The position numbers were made by a program, and so were the translations under genes. Shown piece after piece: positions 27,982 through 36,606 of a stretch of 64,000 nt of DNA. The notes below the pieces were generated by a model. That model ran no database searches, was not told the DNA's origin, and was given only the letters and a program-made list of their open reading frames with translations. This DNA is from Oscillospiraceae bacterium. Lineage in GTDB: Bacteria; Bacillota; Clostridia; Oscillospirales; Oscillospiraceae. The stretch is from the NCBI GenBank assembly GCA_022846095.1, contig AP025583.1, positions 2,666,001 through 2,730,000 on the forward strand. The letters are read 5' to 3'. Positions within the stretch are counted from its first letter, which is position 1, and every line of letters begins with the position of its first letter.

Positions 27982-29094
27982 CTACTTTCCGGAGTTGAAG
28001 ATCTTGAAGATGGCGTCGTAGGGGTCGTCGTCGGAGAGGGGCTCGGGCGCGGCGGTCCGGCCCTGGGACGCGGAGGCCTCCCCGGCCTTCTCCCCGGCGG
28101 CGGTAAAGGGCCGCGCGGGCATGTCCGCGCCGCTGCCGGCCTCCTCGAAGCCGGTGGCGATGACGGTGACCCGGATCTCGTCCTCCAGCGTGTCGTCGAA
28201 GGCGGCGCCGAAGATAATGAGGGCCTCGGGGTGGGCGGCCTGCTGCACCAGGTTGGCGGCGGTCTCCACCTCCTCCAGCCCGATGTCCATGGAGCCGGTG
28301 ACGTTGACCAGCACGCCCCGGGCGCCGTTGATGGAGGTCTCCAGCAGGGGGCTGGAGATGGCCATCTTGGCGGCCTCCTCGGCCTTGTTCTTGCCGGCGG
28401 CGCGGCCCACGCCCATGTGGGCCATGCCCGCGTTCTGCATGACGGCGGTCACGTCGGCGAAGTCCAGGTTGATGAAGCCGGTGTTCTTGATGAGGTCGGA
28501 GATGGACTGGACCGCCTGGCGCAGCACGTCGTCGGCGATCTCGAAGGCGTTGGCGAAGGTGATCTTCTGGTCGGTGGCAAACTTCAGCCGCTCGTTGGGG
28601 ATGATGACCAGGCTGTCCACCCGGGTGCGCAGGTCCTCGATGCCCTTCTCGGCCTGGAGCATGCGGCGGCGGCCCTCAAAGTTGAAGGGCTTGGTGACCA
28701 CGCCCACGGTGAGCAGGCCCATCTCCTTGGCGATGTCGGCCACGATGGGGGCCGCGCCGGTGCCGGTGCCGCCGCCCATGCCGGCGGTGATGAACACCAT
28801 GTTTGCGTCCTCCAGGGCCTTGGAGATCTGGCTGCGGCTCTCCTCGGCGGACTTGCGGCCCACCTCGGGGTCGGAGCCCGCGCCCTGGCCGCCGGTGAGC
28901 TTCTCGCCAATCTGGATTTTAATGGTAGCGCTGGAAACGGCAAGCGCCTGCTTGTCCGTGTTGACAGCGATAAAATCAACGCCCTTGGTGCCGGATTTTA
29001 CCATCCGGTTGACCACGTTGTTGCCACCGCCGCCCACGCCGATCACCTTTATGGTGACGACGGTATCGGGCCCGGTGTCCAGTCCAAACGCCAT
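27982..29094 (-). CDS. ftsZ: Cell division GTPase FtsZ
   Basis: A 370-residue tubulin-like GTPase that forms the division ring. [11 protein letters not shown] (residue ~20) and the GTP-binding signature [10 protein letters not shown] (~106) are intact, as is NLDFADV. After the core a linker of about 45 residues leads to the end [14 protein letters not shown], which is not the usual IPxFLRR-type conserved peptide that binds FtsA and other partners. No ftsA is found in this cluster. It is the last gene of the cluster. AGGAGGAG precedes the ATG. Confidence 0.95.
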   Translation of the reverse strand: MAFGLDTGPDTVVTIKVIGVGGGGNNVVNRMVKSGTKGVDFIAVNTDKQALAVSSATIKIQIGEKLTGGQGAGSDPEVGRKSAEESRSQISKALEDANMVFITAGMGGGTGTGAAPIVADIAKEMGLLTVGVVTKPFNFEGRRRMLQAEKGIEDLRTRVDSLVIIPNERLKFATDQKITFANAFEIADDVLRQAVQSISDLIKNTGFINLDFADVTAVMQNAGMAHMGVGRAAGKNKAEEAAKMAISSPLLETSINGARGVLVNVTGSMDIGLEEVETAANLVQQAAHPEALIIFGAAFDDTLEDEIRVTVIATGFEEAGSGADMPARPFTAAGEKAGEASASQGRTAAPEPLSDDDPYDAIFKIFNSGK

Positions 29095-29163
29095 AACTGC
29101 TCCTCCTATGTAAAAACAAATGTTATTCTCTCTGTAAAATCCGCATTAATTCCTCAAAACGAC

Positions 29164-29550
29164 TTATTTTGTGCCGTCTGGAGGCATGGCAACTACATCT
29201 TGGTCTATTTTATCCCTCTTTTGCTTCGAGGTCAATAGTTCCCTACGGATTTCCCCAAAGTTTTGGAACATCCGTGTGCCAAAGACCACCACGGCGGCCA
29301 GGTAGATGGGGATCCCCAGCTTGTCCCCCAGCCATGTGAGGAACACGGCGATGGCCGCGTTGCCCAGGGAGCCGGAGAGGTACACCCCAAGCCGGAACTC
29401 CCCCTTGATCCGCGCCCGGTAGCCCCCCAGGGCGGAGTCCAGGGCGGCCAGCAGGCCGGCGGCCACGTAGAGCGACCACTTGGCCGGGATGCTCCAGGGG
29501 CAGAAGGCCCCCAGCAGCAGCCCCGCCACAAGTCCGAACAGCTCCAGCAT
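29164..29550 (-). CDS. sbp: Small basic membrane protein Sbp (DUF1290)
   Basis: 128 residues with about three membrane segments followed by a charged tail (RRELLTSKQKRDK). Its position between ftsQ/DUF881 and ftsZ and its motifs (GALCPWSIPAKWSLYVAAGLLAALD-like start, GTRMFQNFGEIRR) match Sbp of Bacillus and Clostridia. The function is unknown. The ATG at 29550 overlaps the stop of the DUF881 gene (ATGA), so translation is coupled. Confidence 0.82.
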   Translation of the reverse strand: MLELFGLVAGLLLGAFCPWSIPAKWSLYVAAGLLAALDSALGGYRARIKGEFRLGVYLSGSLGNAAIAVFLTWLGDKLGIPIYLAAVVVFGTRMFQNFGEIRRELLTSKQKRDKIDQDVVAMPPDGTK

Positions 29551-30305
29551 CAGCCCACCGCCTCCTCTCCCGAATTCTGGTCCGCGGCGGGCCTGGCGTA
29601 CTGGGTGTCGATGGCTCCGCTGTACTTGGGGATCAGCAGCTTGTCGCTCATGGTGACCTTCACGTCGATTTTCCACTGGCCCAGCACGTCCACCACGCCG
29701 TTGCGCATGGTCAGGGCGTTGTACAGGGTGGTCTGGTCCCCGATGGCGAAAATGATGTAGGGGGCGGCGTAGCGCCTGCCGTTGACCGTGACCACCGCGC
29801 CGGTGCAGCGGATCTCGCTGGTGGCGATGATCCGCTCCCCGTTGAGGGAGAGGGCCTCCGCCCCGGCGGAGCGCAGCTCGTTGATCACCGACATGATGTC
29901 GTTGTCGTGGATCAGGTAGTCCGCCTCGTCCCCGGTGGTGTTGGCCATGCTGGAGTCCTTCATCACCACGGTGACGCCGGGCCCCTCCACGTCGGTGAGG
30001 CCGGAGAGGATCTCCAGCCGCTCGATCTCGGCCTTCATGGCCTCGCTGGCCCCGTCGCCGGAGGCGGCCTGCTCCCGGTAGGCGGCCAGCTCCTGCTGGG
30101 ACTGGGCCAGCTGCTGCTCCAACCCCTCCTTCTGGTTGAGGGTGTCGTTGTACAGCTCCTGGAGGGTCTCCAGGCGGGTGGCGTTGGTGGTGTCCGCCGC
30201 GGCGTTGAGCTTCACGCTCTTGAGCTGGACGGCCAGCAGGAAGCCCAGCACCACGCACACCGCCACGATGGACAGCTCCCCCCTATTGCGCTTTTTTATC
30301 TTCAT
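29550..30305 (-). CDS. DUF881 family protein (YlxW-like)
   Basis: 251 residues: a short basic N-terminus, one membrane helix (LSIVAVCVVLGFLLAVQL), a coiled coil of about 60 residues (LQELYNDTLNQKEGLEQQLA), then the DUF881 domain (GPGVTVVMKDSS, DADYLIHDND-like, LNELRSAGAEALSLNGERI). The family lies in division or sporulation neighbourhoods of Firmicutes; its biochemical role is unknown. It overlaps ftsQ by 23 bases and sbp by one codon position, so the three genes are tightly coupled. Confidence 0.85.
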   Translation of the reverse strand: MKIKKRNRGELSIVAVCVVLGFLLAVQLKSVKLNAAADTTNATRLETLQELYNDTLNQKEGLEQQLAQSQQELAAYREQAASGDGASEAMKAEIERLEILSGLTDVEGPGVTVVMKDSSMANTTGDEADYLIHDNDIMSVINELRSAGAEALSLNGERIIATSEIRCTGAVVTVNGRRYAAPYIIFAIGDQTTLYNALTMRNGVVDVLGQWKIDVKVTMSDKLLIPKYSGAIDTQYARPAADQNSGEEAVG

Positions 30306-31179
30306 CGTTTGCTCCTTGGTCCCCGCCCGGCTGGGCCGTGGGCGCGGCGGTGGCGGCGTCCGCCGCGGCCTGCGCGTCGTCCCCCGGCATCCAGCGCTCG
30401 GGCATCAGCAGCGCCCCCTGCTTGCCCTCGGTGTACACGGTGAAGTCCAGTGTGCCCGTCCGGGGCACCCCGTCCTCGTCCATACGCCAGAGGGTCTTTT
30501 TCAGGGCGTATATATCCTTGTTGAAATCGGTAATCAGAGGCAGGGTCACCGTCAGGTTCTCCCCGTAGCCGAAGTGGATGCGGTTCTCCGTGCTCAGGTC
30601 GATGAAGGAGGTGACGCTGCCGGTCATGCCCTCGTCGGCCAGGGCGGAGAGCAGCTTCTTCAGGCTCTGCAGCTTCTGCTGCTCCGGCTCGTCCACCGCC
30701 AGGGACATGCCCACCGCGGGCGCCAAGGGGGTAATCCCCAGCACCAGGGCCCTGTCCGCGCCCAGGGAGGCGTCCCCCCGCTCCAGCACCTTGCACGCGG
30801 CGTCCAGCAGCCAGCGCTCCCCGCCCCCCTCCACCACGGCCACGGGCACGCACTCGCTCACCGTGAGCACGAGGGTGTCGGGCCAGCGGCGGGACATGGA
30901 CAGCTTGTCCACGTAGGGCAGGCTGGTCAGCACCCGCTGGGCGATCTGGTTCTTATTCAGCCGGAACAGGTTGTCCCCCCGCTCCACGCCGGAGGCCGCC
31001 ACGATCTCCGCCTCGGTGTACTGGGACTGGCCCACGACCTCGATCCGGTCCACCCGGAAAAACACGATGCAGCCCACTAAAATGGCGGCGAGGATGACCA
31101 GAAAGGACAGCAGCTTATAGAGGAAGCCGAAGCGTCCCCTGTTCCGCCGCCTGCCGCGCCTGTTTCGTCTCGCCGCCAT
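30283..31179 (-). CDS. ftsQ: Cell division protein FtsQ/DivIB
   Basis: 298 residues with a very basic N-terminus (MAARRNRRGRRRNRGR), one membrane helix (~20-42) and an extracytoplasmic POTRA domain (VDRIEVVGQSQYTEAEIV) followed by the beta domain. The C-terminal 40 residues are rich in Ala, Asp and Gly and probably disordered. It belongs to the divisome FtsQ-FtsL-FtsB subcomplex and works with the FtsL-like protein at the other end of the cluster. It overlaps the DUF881 gene downstream. Confidence 0.9.
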   Translation of the reverse strand: MAARRNRRGRRRNRGRFGFLYKLLSFLVILAAILVGCIVFFRVDRIEVVGQSQYTEAEIVAASGVERGDNLFRLNKNQIAQRVLTSLPYVDKLSMSRRWPDTLVLTVSECVPVAVVEGGGERWLLDAACKVLERGDASLGADRALVLGITPLAPAVGMSLAVDEPEQQKLQSLKKLLSALADEGMTGSVTSFIDLSTENRIHFGYGENLTVTLPLITDFNKDIYALKKTLWRMDEDGVPRTGTLDFTVYTEGKQGALLMPERWMPGDDAQAAADAATAAPTAQPGGDQGANDEDKKAQ

Positions 31180-31259
31180 TCCAGTAGTCTCCCGTCTCTC
31201 GGTTTCTTAAGTACTTTACCACAGCCAGGATAAGATTTTATCAGAAATTTATTAAGATT

Positions 31260-32525
31260 TCACTCTTTTTCTGTTTTGACCCGCCGTATGTCCGCTCCCA
31301 GGGCGCGCAGGGCGCCGTCCAGGTCGTGGTAACCCCGGTCCACGTGCTGCAAGCCGGTGATCTCGCTCCTGCCCTCGGCGCCCAGTGCGGCCACCACCAG
31401 GGCGGCCCCGCCACGCAGGTCGGGGGCCTTCACCGGCGCGCCGTGGAGCCGCGGCACCCCGCACACCACCGCCACCCGGCCCTCCGCCTTGATGTCCGCC
31501 CCCATGCGGGTGAGCTCATCCACGTGGCGGTAGCGGCTGTCGAAGATATTTTCCACAAACACCGTGGTCCCCGTGCCCCGGCACAGGCAGGCCATCAGGG
31601 GGGCCTGGGCGTCGGTGGGGAAGCCGGGGTAGGGCGCGGTGCGCACCGGGGGCACCCCCCGCAGGGGCTCACGGGAGGCGATGAGGATCCGCGACTGGTC
31701 GCTGCGGATGGCGCAGCCCGCCTCCGCCAGGGCGGCGGTGACGGTGGACAGGTGCCGGTAGTCGGCGCCCGCCACCTCCACCTCGCCCCCCGCGGCGGCC
31801 ACCGCGGTGAGGTAAGTAGCGGCCACAATCCGGTCGGCCATGACGGTGTACTCCCCGCCGTGGAGGCGCGCGCCGCCCTCCACCGTGATGACCGAGCTGC
31901 CCGCGCCCCGCACCCTGGCCCCCAGCGTACACAGGAAGCCCTGGAGATCCACGATCTCCGGCTCCCGGGCGGCGTTGGTGATGGTGGTAATGCCCCGGGC
32001 GGCCACGGCCGAGAGCATGGCGTTCTCGGTGGCCCCCACGCTGGGGATGGACAGGGCGATGTCGCAGCCCGCCAGCCGCTCCCCCGTGCAGTCCAGCACC
32101 CCGGAGCGCTCCTCGATCTGCGCGCCCAGGGACCGGATGGCCGCCAGGTGCAGGTCGATGGGCCGGGGGCCCAGCTCGCAGCCGCCGGGGAAGGACATGA
32201 CCGCCCGCCCCGTGCGGCCCAGGATGGCCCCCAGGAAGATCACGGACGAGCGCATCTCCCGCATGAGGCGGTCGGGCACGTCGCAGCCCGTCAGGGCCGA
32301 GGCGTCCACCGTCACCGTGTCCCCCGACCGCTCCACCCGGCAGCCCAGGTGCCGGAGAATTTCGATGGACGCCGCCACGTCCGACAGGTCGGGGCAGTTG
32401 TGGATGATGCTCTCCCCCTGCGCCAGCACGGCGGCCGCCAGGATGGGGAGCACGCTGTTTTTGGCCCCGTGGACCCGGACCGTTCCGCTGAGAGGGCGAC
32501 CGCCCTCCACAATAAAAGCACTCAT
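31260..32525 (-). CDS. murA: UDP-N-acetylglucosamine 1-carboxyvinyltransferase
   Basis: 421 residues, the first committed enzyme of peptidoglycan synthesis. The lysine motif GAKNSVLPI is at residues 20-28 and the catalytic cysteine is Cys116 in GGCELGPRP, so the enzyme should be fosfomycin-sensitive by family logic. The ATG at 32525 follows GGAGGACAATT; an in-frame ATG 13 codons upstream lacks a site. The gap of 230 bases to murG (32526-32755) holds no clear terminator or promoter. Confidence 0.93.
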   Translation of the reverse strand: MSAFIVEGGRPLSGTVRVHGAKNSVLPILAAAVLAQGESIIHNCPDLSDVAASIEILRHLGCRVERSGDTVTVDASALTGCDVPDRLMREMRSSVIFLGAILGRTGRAVMSFPGGCELGPRPIDLHLAAIRSLGAQIEERSGVLDCTGERLAGCDIALSIPSVGATENAMLSAVAARGITTITNAAREPEIVDLQGFLCTLGARVRGAGSSVITVEGGARLHGGEYTVMADRIVAATYLTAVAAAGGEVEVAGADYRHLSTVTAALAEAGCAIRSDQSRILIASREPLRGVPPVRTAPYPGFPTDAQAPLMACLCRGTGTTVFVENIFDSRYRHVDELTRMGADIKAEGRVAVVCGVPRLHGAPVKAPDLRGGAALVVAALGAEGRSEITGLQHVDRGYHDLDGALRALGADIRRVKTEKE

Positions 32526-32755
32526 AATTGTCCGTCCTCCGCAAATATTGGTAGATTCAATCAAACCATACTATGCGCAGGATGGACGGTGGGTTAATGC
32601 TGAACCAAGGCGTATCTGAATCGTCAGAGTGGTTGGAATTTCGAGTGGAAATGGTGTCAGCCGAGCCGTTTTTTTGCAGGAATCCCGGGCGGATTGCAAG
32701 AAAAAACGGGGAAGGCTGGCGCAATTTCCACCGAAAGGCCGGCCGCACGGACGAT

Positions 32756-33880
32756 TTAGTTGCGCCTTATGGACAGGAGGGTCCGGTAGATCTGCTCCGC
32801 CGCGTCGCCCGTGGCCATGCCCCGCAGGGCGCGGCCCATGGCCTCCCGCTTCTCCTTGTGGCCCAGCAGGTCGGACGCCAGCTCGTAGAGCCGTTGGCCG
32901 CTGGACTCCTTCTCAGGCAGCAGCACCGCGCCGCCCGCGTCGGCGAGCACCTTGGCGTTCTTGGTCTGGTGGTCGGCCACCACGTTGGGGGAGGGCACCA
33001 GCACCGCGGGCTTGGCGATGGCGGCCAGCTCCGAGATGGTGGAGGCCCCCGCCCGGCAGAACACCAGGTCGGCCGCCGCCATGACCACCGGCATGTCGTA
33101 GATATACTCCCGCACGTCCAGGGCGGGGTGGGCCTTGAGATCCACGCCCTTCTCCCCCAGCACCTCCAGCACCCGGGCGTAGTCCCGGCCCGCGCCGTGG
33201 ATGTGGTGGAAGGGCTCCCCGGCCTTGCACTCCAGGGCGATGAAGTCGGCGATCTGGGCGTTCATGACCTGCGCGCCCAGGCTACCCCACACCGAGAGCA
33301 CCAGGGGCCGGTCGTCGGTGAGGCCCAGCTTGGCGCGGGCCTCACGGCGGGTGTACTGGAAGAAGTCCCCCCGCACCGGGGTGCCGGTGACCACCACCTT
33401 CTCCGGCTGGTCGTAGTGCCCGCGGCTCTCCTCGAAGCCCACCATCACCTTGTCCACCACCTTGGACAGGGCCTTGGTGGTCAGCCCCGGCACGGCGTTG
33501 GACTCGTGCACGGCGGTGGGGATGCCCCGCTTGGCCGCGGCGCTCACCACAGGGAAGGAGGCGTAGCCGCCGGTGCCCACCACCAAGTCGGGCCGGAAGG
33601 CGTCCAAAATCCGGTTGGCCTGGCGCTTGGACCGGCCCATGTTGAACACGGTCTTTACGTTGTGGCCGATGGCCGCCGGGGTCAGGGAGCGGCGGAAGTT
33701 GGTGATGGTCACCGTCTCGATGGGGTAGCCCTCCTTGGGCACCAGCCGGTTCTCCATCCCGCCGTCGGCCCCCACGAAGAGGACCCTGCACGCCGGATCC
33801 CGGACCTGGAACAGCCGGGCAAGGGCGACGGCGGGGTTGATGTGCCCCGCCGTGCCGCCGCAGGTAAACAGTACATTCAT
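32756..33880 (-). CDS. murG: UDP-GlcNAc transferase to lipid I, MurG
   Basis: 374-residue GT28 glycosyltransferase that converts lipid I to lipid II at the inner membrane face. Motifs: GGTAGHINPAVALA (residue 8), ESNAVPGLTTKAL (~125), SVWGSLGAQVMN (~199) and the C-terminal donor site CRAGASTISELAA (~278). It follows ftsW by 14 bases in the cell wall operon. Confidence 0.95.
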   Translation of the reverse strand: MNVLFTCGGTAGHINPAVALARLFQVRDPACRVLFVGADGGMENRLVPKEGYPIETVTITNFRRSLTPAAIGHNVKTVFNMGRSKRQANRILDAFRPDLVVGTGGYASFPVVSAAAKRGIPTAVHESNAVPGLTTKALSKVVDKVMVGFEESRGHYDQPEKVVVTGTPVRGDFFQYTRREARAKLGLTDDRPLVLSVWGSLGAQVMNAQIADFIALECKAGEPFHHIHGAGRDYARVLEVLGEKGVDLKAHPALDVREYIYDMPVVMAAADLVFCRAGASTISELAAIAKPAVLVPSPNVVADHQTKNAKVLADAGGAVLLPEKESSGQRLYELASDLLGHKEKREAMGRALRGMATGDAAEQIYRTLLSIRRN

Positions 33881-33894
33881 GCAATATGCTCCTC

Positions 33895-35103
33895 TTAGCC
33901 TTGTTTTGGCGCCGGTATCTGCCGGGAGACCGACAACACAATGCCCATTTCCAACAATTGTATCATCAATGCCGTACCCCCATAGCTGAAGAAGGGCAGC
34001 GAGATGCCGGTGGTGGGCAGGAAGTTGGTGACCACGGCGATGTTCAGAAAGACCTGCACCGCCATCAGGCTGGTGATGCCCACCACCAGCAGGGCGCCGA
34101 AGCGGTCCCGGGCGTGGATGGCGATCCAGAAGCCCCGAATGACCAGCAGGGCGAAGAGGATCAGCACCACCGCCGCGCCGATGTAGCCCAGCTCCTCGCA
34201 GACGATGGCGAAGATGAAGTCGTTCTCCGGCTCGGGCAGGTAGAGGAATTTTTGGCGGCTCTTGCCCAGCCCCAGCCCCAGCAGGCCGCCGGAGCCGATG
34301 GCGTAGAGGGACTGGATGATCTGGTAGCCCCCGTCCCGGGGGTGGGCCCAGGGGTCCTTCCAGATCTCGATGCGGGTGGACTGGTAGCCGCTCATCAGCA
34401 GCACGATCATGGCGCCCAGTGCGGCGCCGCCCCCCGCGAACCAGTAGAGCTTGACGCCCGCGGCGAAGAGCACGGCGGCGGCGGCCACCAGAATCAGGAT
34501 GGTGCCCGACATGTGGGGCTCCAGCATCATCAGCAGCACAATGACGCCCAGGATCAGGGCGTAGGGGATGAGCTCCAGCAGGCCGATGCGCTCCAGCGTG
34601 CCCACCAGGCTGCTCCAGGGGCTGCGGGGGCTGAGCCTGCGCGGCTTCTCCGTGTTGCGTTTGGACAGCCTGGCCGCGAAATACAGTATGACCCCCAGCT
34701 TGGCGATCTCGGAGGGCTGGAAGTTGATGGGGCCGATCTTCATCCAGCGCTGGGCGCCGGTGGTGGCGCGGCCGAAGCCGAAGGGGATGACCAGGATCAG
34801 CAGCACGATGGCCGCCCCCAGCACAAAGACCGACATCCAGCGGAAGGTCTGGTAGTTGATCTTGGAGGTGACGTACATAATCGCGATGCCGGCCACGGCG
34901 AAGAGGGCCTGGCGCATAAAGTAGTAGGTGGGGTTGTTGTGCGCCACCTTGGAGTCGTACAGGGCGGAGGCGTAGGAGGCCGAAAAGACCATGATCACGC
35001 CGATACCGGTCAGCAGCAGCACCAGCATCAGGAAGGGCAGATCCATGGGCCCGCGGGCCAGCTGCTCTTCCACCGTCAGGTCGCGTTTGCGTTTTTTTGC
35101 CAT
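33895..35103 (-). CDS. ftsW: SEDS glycosyltransferase FtsW
   Basis: 402 residues with about ten membrane segments and the SEDS family motifs GAQRWMKIGPINFQPSE (~117) and NDFIFAIVCEELGYIG (~296), ending in SYGGTALMIQ. It polymerises septal glycan together with a class B PBP. It lies between mraY and murG; murD, often found in between, is missing. Confidence 0.93.
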   Translation of the reverse strand: MAKKRKRDLTVEEQLARGPMDLPFLMLVLLLTGIGVIMVFSASYASALYDSKVAHNNPTYYFMRQALFAVAGIAIMYVTSKINYQTFRWMSVFVLGAAIVLLILVIPFGFGRATTGAQRWMKIGPINFQPSEIAKLGVILYFAARLSKRNTEKPRRLSPRSPWSSLVGTLERIGLLELIPYALILGVIVLLMMLEPHMSGTILILVAAAAVLFAAGVKLYWFAGGGAALGAMIVLLMSGYQSTRIEIWKDPWAHPRDGGYQIIQSLYAIGSGGLLGLGLGKSRQKFLYLPEPENDFIFAIVCEELGYIGAAVVLILFALLVIRGFWIAIHARDRFGALLVVGITSLMAVQVFLNIAVVTNFLPTTGISLPFFSYGGTALMIQLLEMGIVLSVSRQIPAPKQG

Positions 35104-35144
35104 GGTGGGCCTCCTTGCGCTTGAAATTGACCGCCTGGGTACCC

Positions 35145-36140
35145 CTAAAACAGGGCCGGGTAGCGGTCCATGACCCCCCAGAAGGCGAGCAGGCAGGCCG
35201 CCAGGGAGACCCCCGCGAAGACGCAGAAGATCTTCACCTCGCTCCAGCCGCCCATCTCAAAGTGGTGGTGCAGCGGGGCCATGCGGAAAATCCGCTTGCC
35301 GTGTGTGGCCTTGAAGTAGGCCACCTGGATGATGTCGGACAGGGTCTCCGCGATGTAGACGATGCCCACCAGAATGAGGATCAGGGGCATATCCAGCGCG
35401 AAGGCCAGCCCGCACACCGCGCCCCCCATGAAGAGGGAGCCGGTGTCCCCCATGAACACCTTGGCGGGGTAGAAGTTGTAGAGCAGGAACGCGCACAGCC
35501 CGCCGAAGAGGGCGGCGGCGAAGATGCCCAGCTCCTGGTAGCCCCACAGGGCGGCGGCGGCGGTGAAGAACAGGGCCACGGGCATGGTCACGCCGCTGCT
35601 GAGCCCGTCGATGCCGTCGGTGATGTTCACGGCGTTCACCGTGGCCACCATGACGAAGGCTGCAAAGACCATGTAGGCCGGCCAGGGGATGTTGATGATG
35701 CTGAAATTCACGAAGGGGATATACAGGTCGGGCTTGAGATAGCCCTCGTTGCGCAGCAGCACGGTGAAGAGGATGGCCGCGGCCAGCTGGAGCAGGAACT
35801 TCCACCCGGCGGTCAGGCCGGTGTTCTGCTTCTTCTTCACCTTCATATAGTCGTCCAGGAAGCCGATGGCCCCGAACACCAGGGCGAAGGCGTAGACGTA
35901 CAGGGCCCCGTAGCGCCCCGCCGCCAGCTCCGGCCAGCCCACCAGCACGATGGACACCAGAATCGCCAGGATAAACATCAGCCCCCCCATGGTGGGGGTG
36001 CCCTGCTTGGACATGTGCCAGGTGGGGCCGTCCTCCTTGATGCTCTGCCCCGCCTTCAGGCGGCGCAGCATGGGAATGAGCACCTTGCCCGCCAGAAAGG
36101 CGGCCACGAAGGCCACCACACAACTCGCCACAATCCTCAT
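35145..36140 (-). CDS. mraY: Phospho-MurNAc-pentapeptide transferase
   Basis: 331 residues, ten membrane segments. It transfers phospho-MurNAc-pentapeptide to undecaprenyl phosphate, making lipid I. Signature motifs: GFLDDYMKVKKKQNTGL (~93, catalytic Asp pair), NAVNITDGIDGLSSG (~170), FMGDTGSL (~230) and PLHHHFEMGGWSE (~290). The 466-base gap upstream (36141-36606), where murF often sits, is filled by repeat copy E. Confidence 0.95.
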   Translation of the reverse strand: MRIVASCVVAFVAAFLAGKVLIPMLRRLKAGQSIKEDGPTWHMSKQGTPTMGGLMFILAILVSIVLVGWPELAAGRYGALYVYAFALVFGAIGFLDDYMKVKKKQNTGLTAGWKFLLQLAAAILFTVLLRNEGYLKPDLYIPFVNFSIINIPWPAYMVFAAFVMVATVNAVNITDGIDGLSSGVTMPVALFFTAAAALWGYQELGIFAAALFGGLCAFLLYNFYPAKVFMGDTGSLFMGGAVCGLAFALDMPLILILVGIVYIAETLSDIIQVAYFKATHGKRIFRMAPLHHHFEMGGWSEVKIFCVFAGVSLAACLLAFWGVMDRYPALF

Positions 36141-36235
36141 CTTTTGAACCTCCAGCCTCTTTTGTCTCGAAGAGGTATTTTACCACAACACATAACGGGA
36201 ATCCACTCAAAAAAGCAACAAAAATATGACTTGCC

Positions 36236-36583
36236 GGGCCGATGTGGGCATCGGCCCCTACGGGAGAGGGGACGGATTGCCGCGGGCCTGCGGCCCTCGC
36301 AATGACGGGAACGGGGCATGGCAGTCCGTGCGGCTTTTCAGGCAGTCCTTGAATTGCAACTATTCACAAGTCACGGTGGGTGATGTGCCGCAGGGGCGGC
36401 AGCCCTACTTGCAAGGGGCACCGGCCGAACCGAGCCCTGAGCGCTGCCAAGTTTCGCAGGTTACCTGATCCGCACCGCCGCCGGGCCCCTGGGTCCAGGG
36501 CCGAAGCCCTGGTTGTTTCTTCCCGGGGTTCTTTGCAACCAAAGAATCCCGCCGCCGGAGGCCGGGCCTCCAAAAAAGACGGC
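36236..36583 (-). repeat. Composite intergenic repeat, copy E (inverted)
   Basis: In the orientation of copy B. It opens with GGGCCGATGTGGGCATCGGC, continues with the hairpin block GGATTGCCGCGGGCCTGCGG...CTCGCAATGACGGG (here in a different position than in copies B and C), then GTGCCGCAGGGGCGGCAGCC, GAACCGAGCCCTGAGCGCT, TTCTTTGCAACCAAAGAA and GGAGGCCGGGCCTCC. It separates murE and mraY inside an operon and has no visible terminator with a T run. Confidence 0.85.
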
Positions 36584-36606
36584 TCCGCAGAGGTGCGCCA
36601 CGCCGC

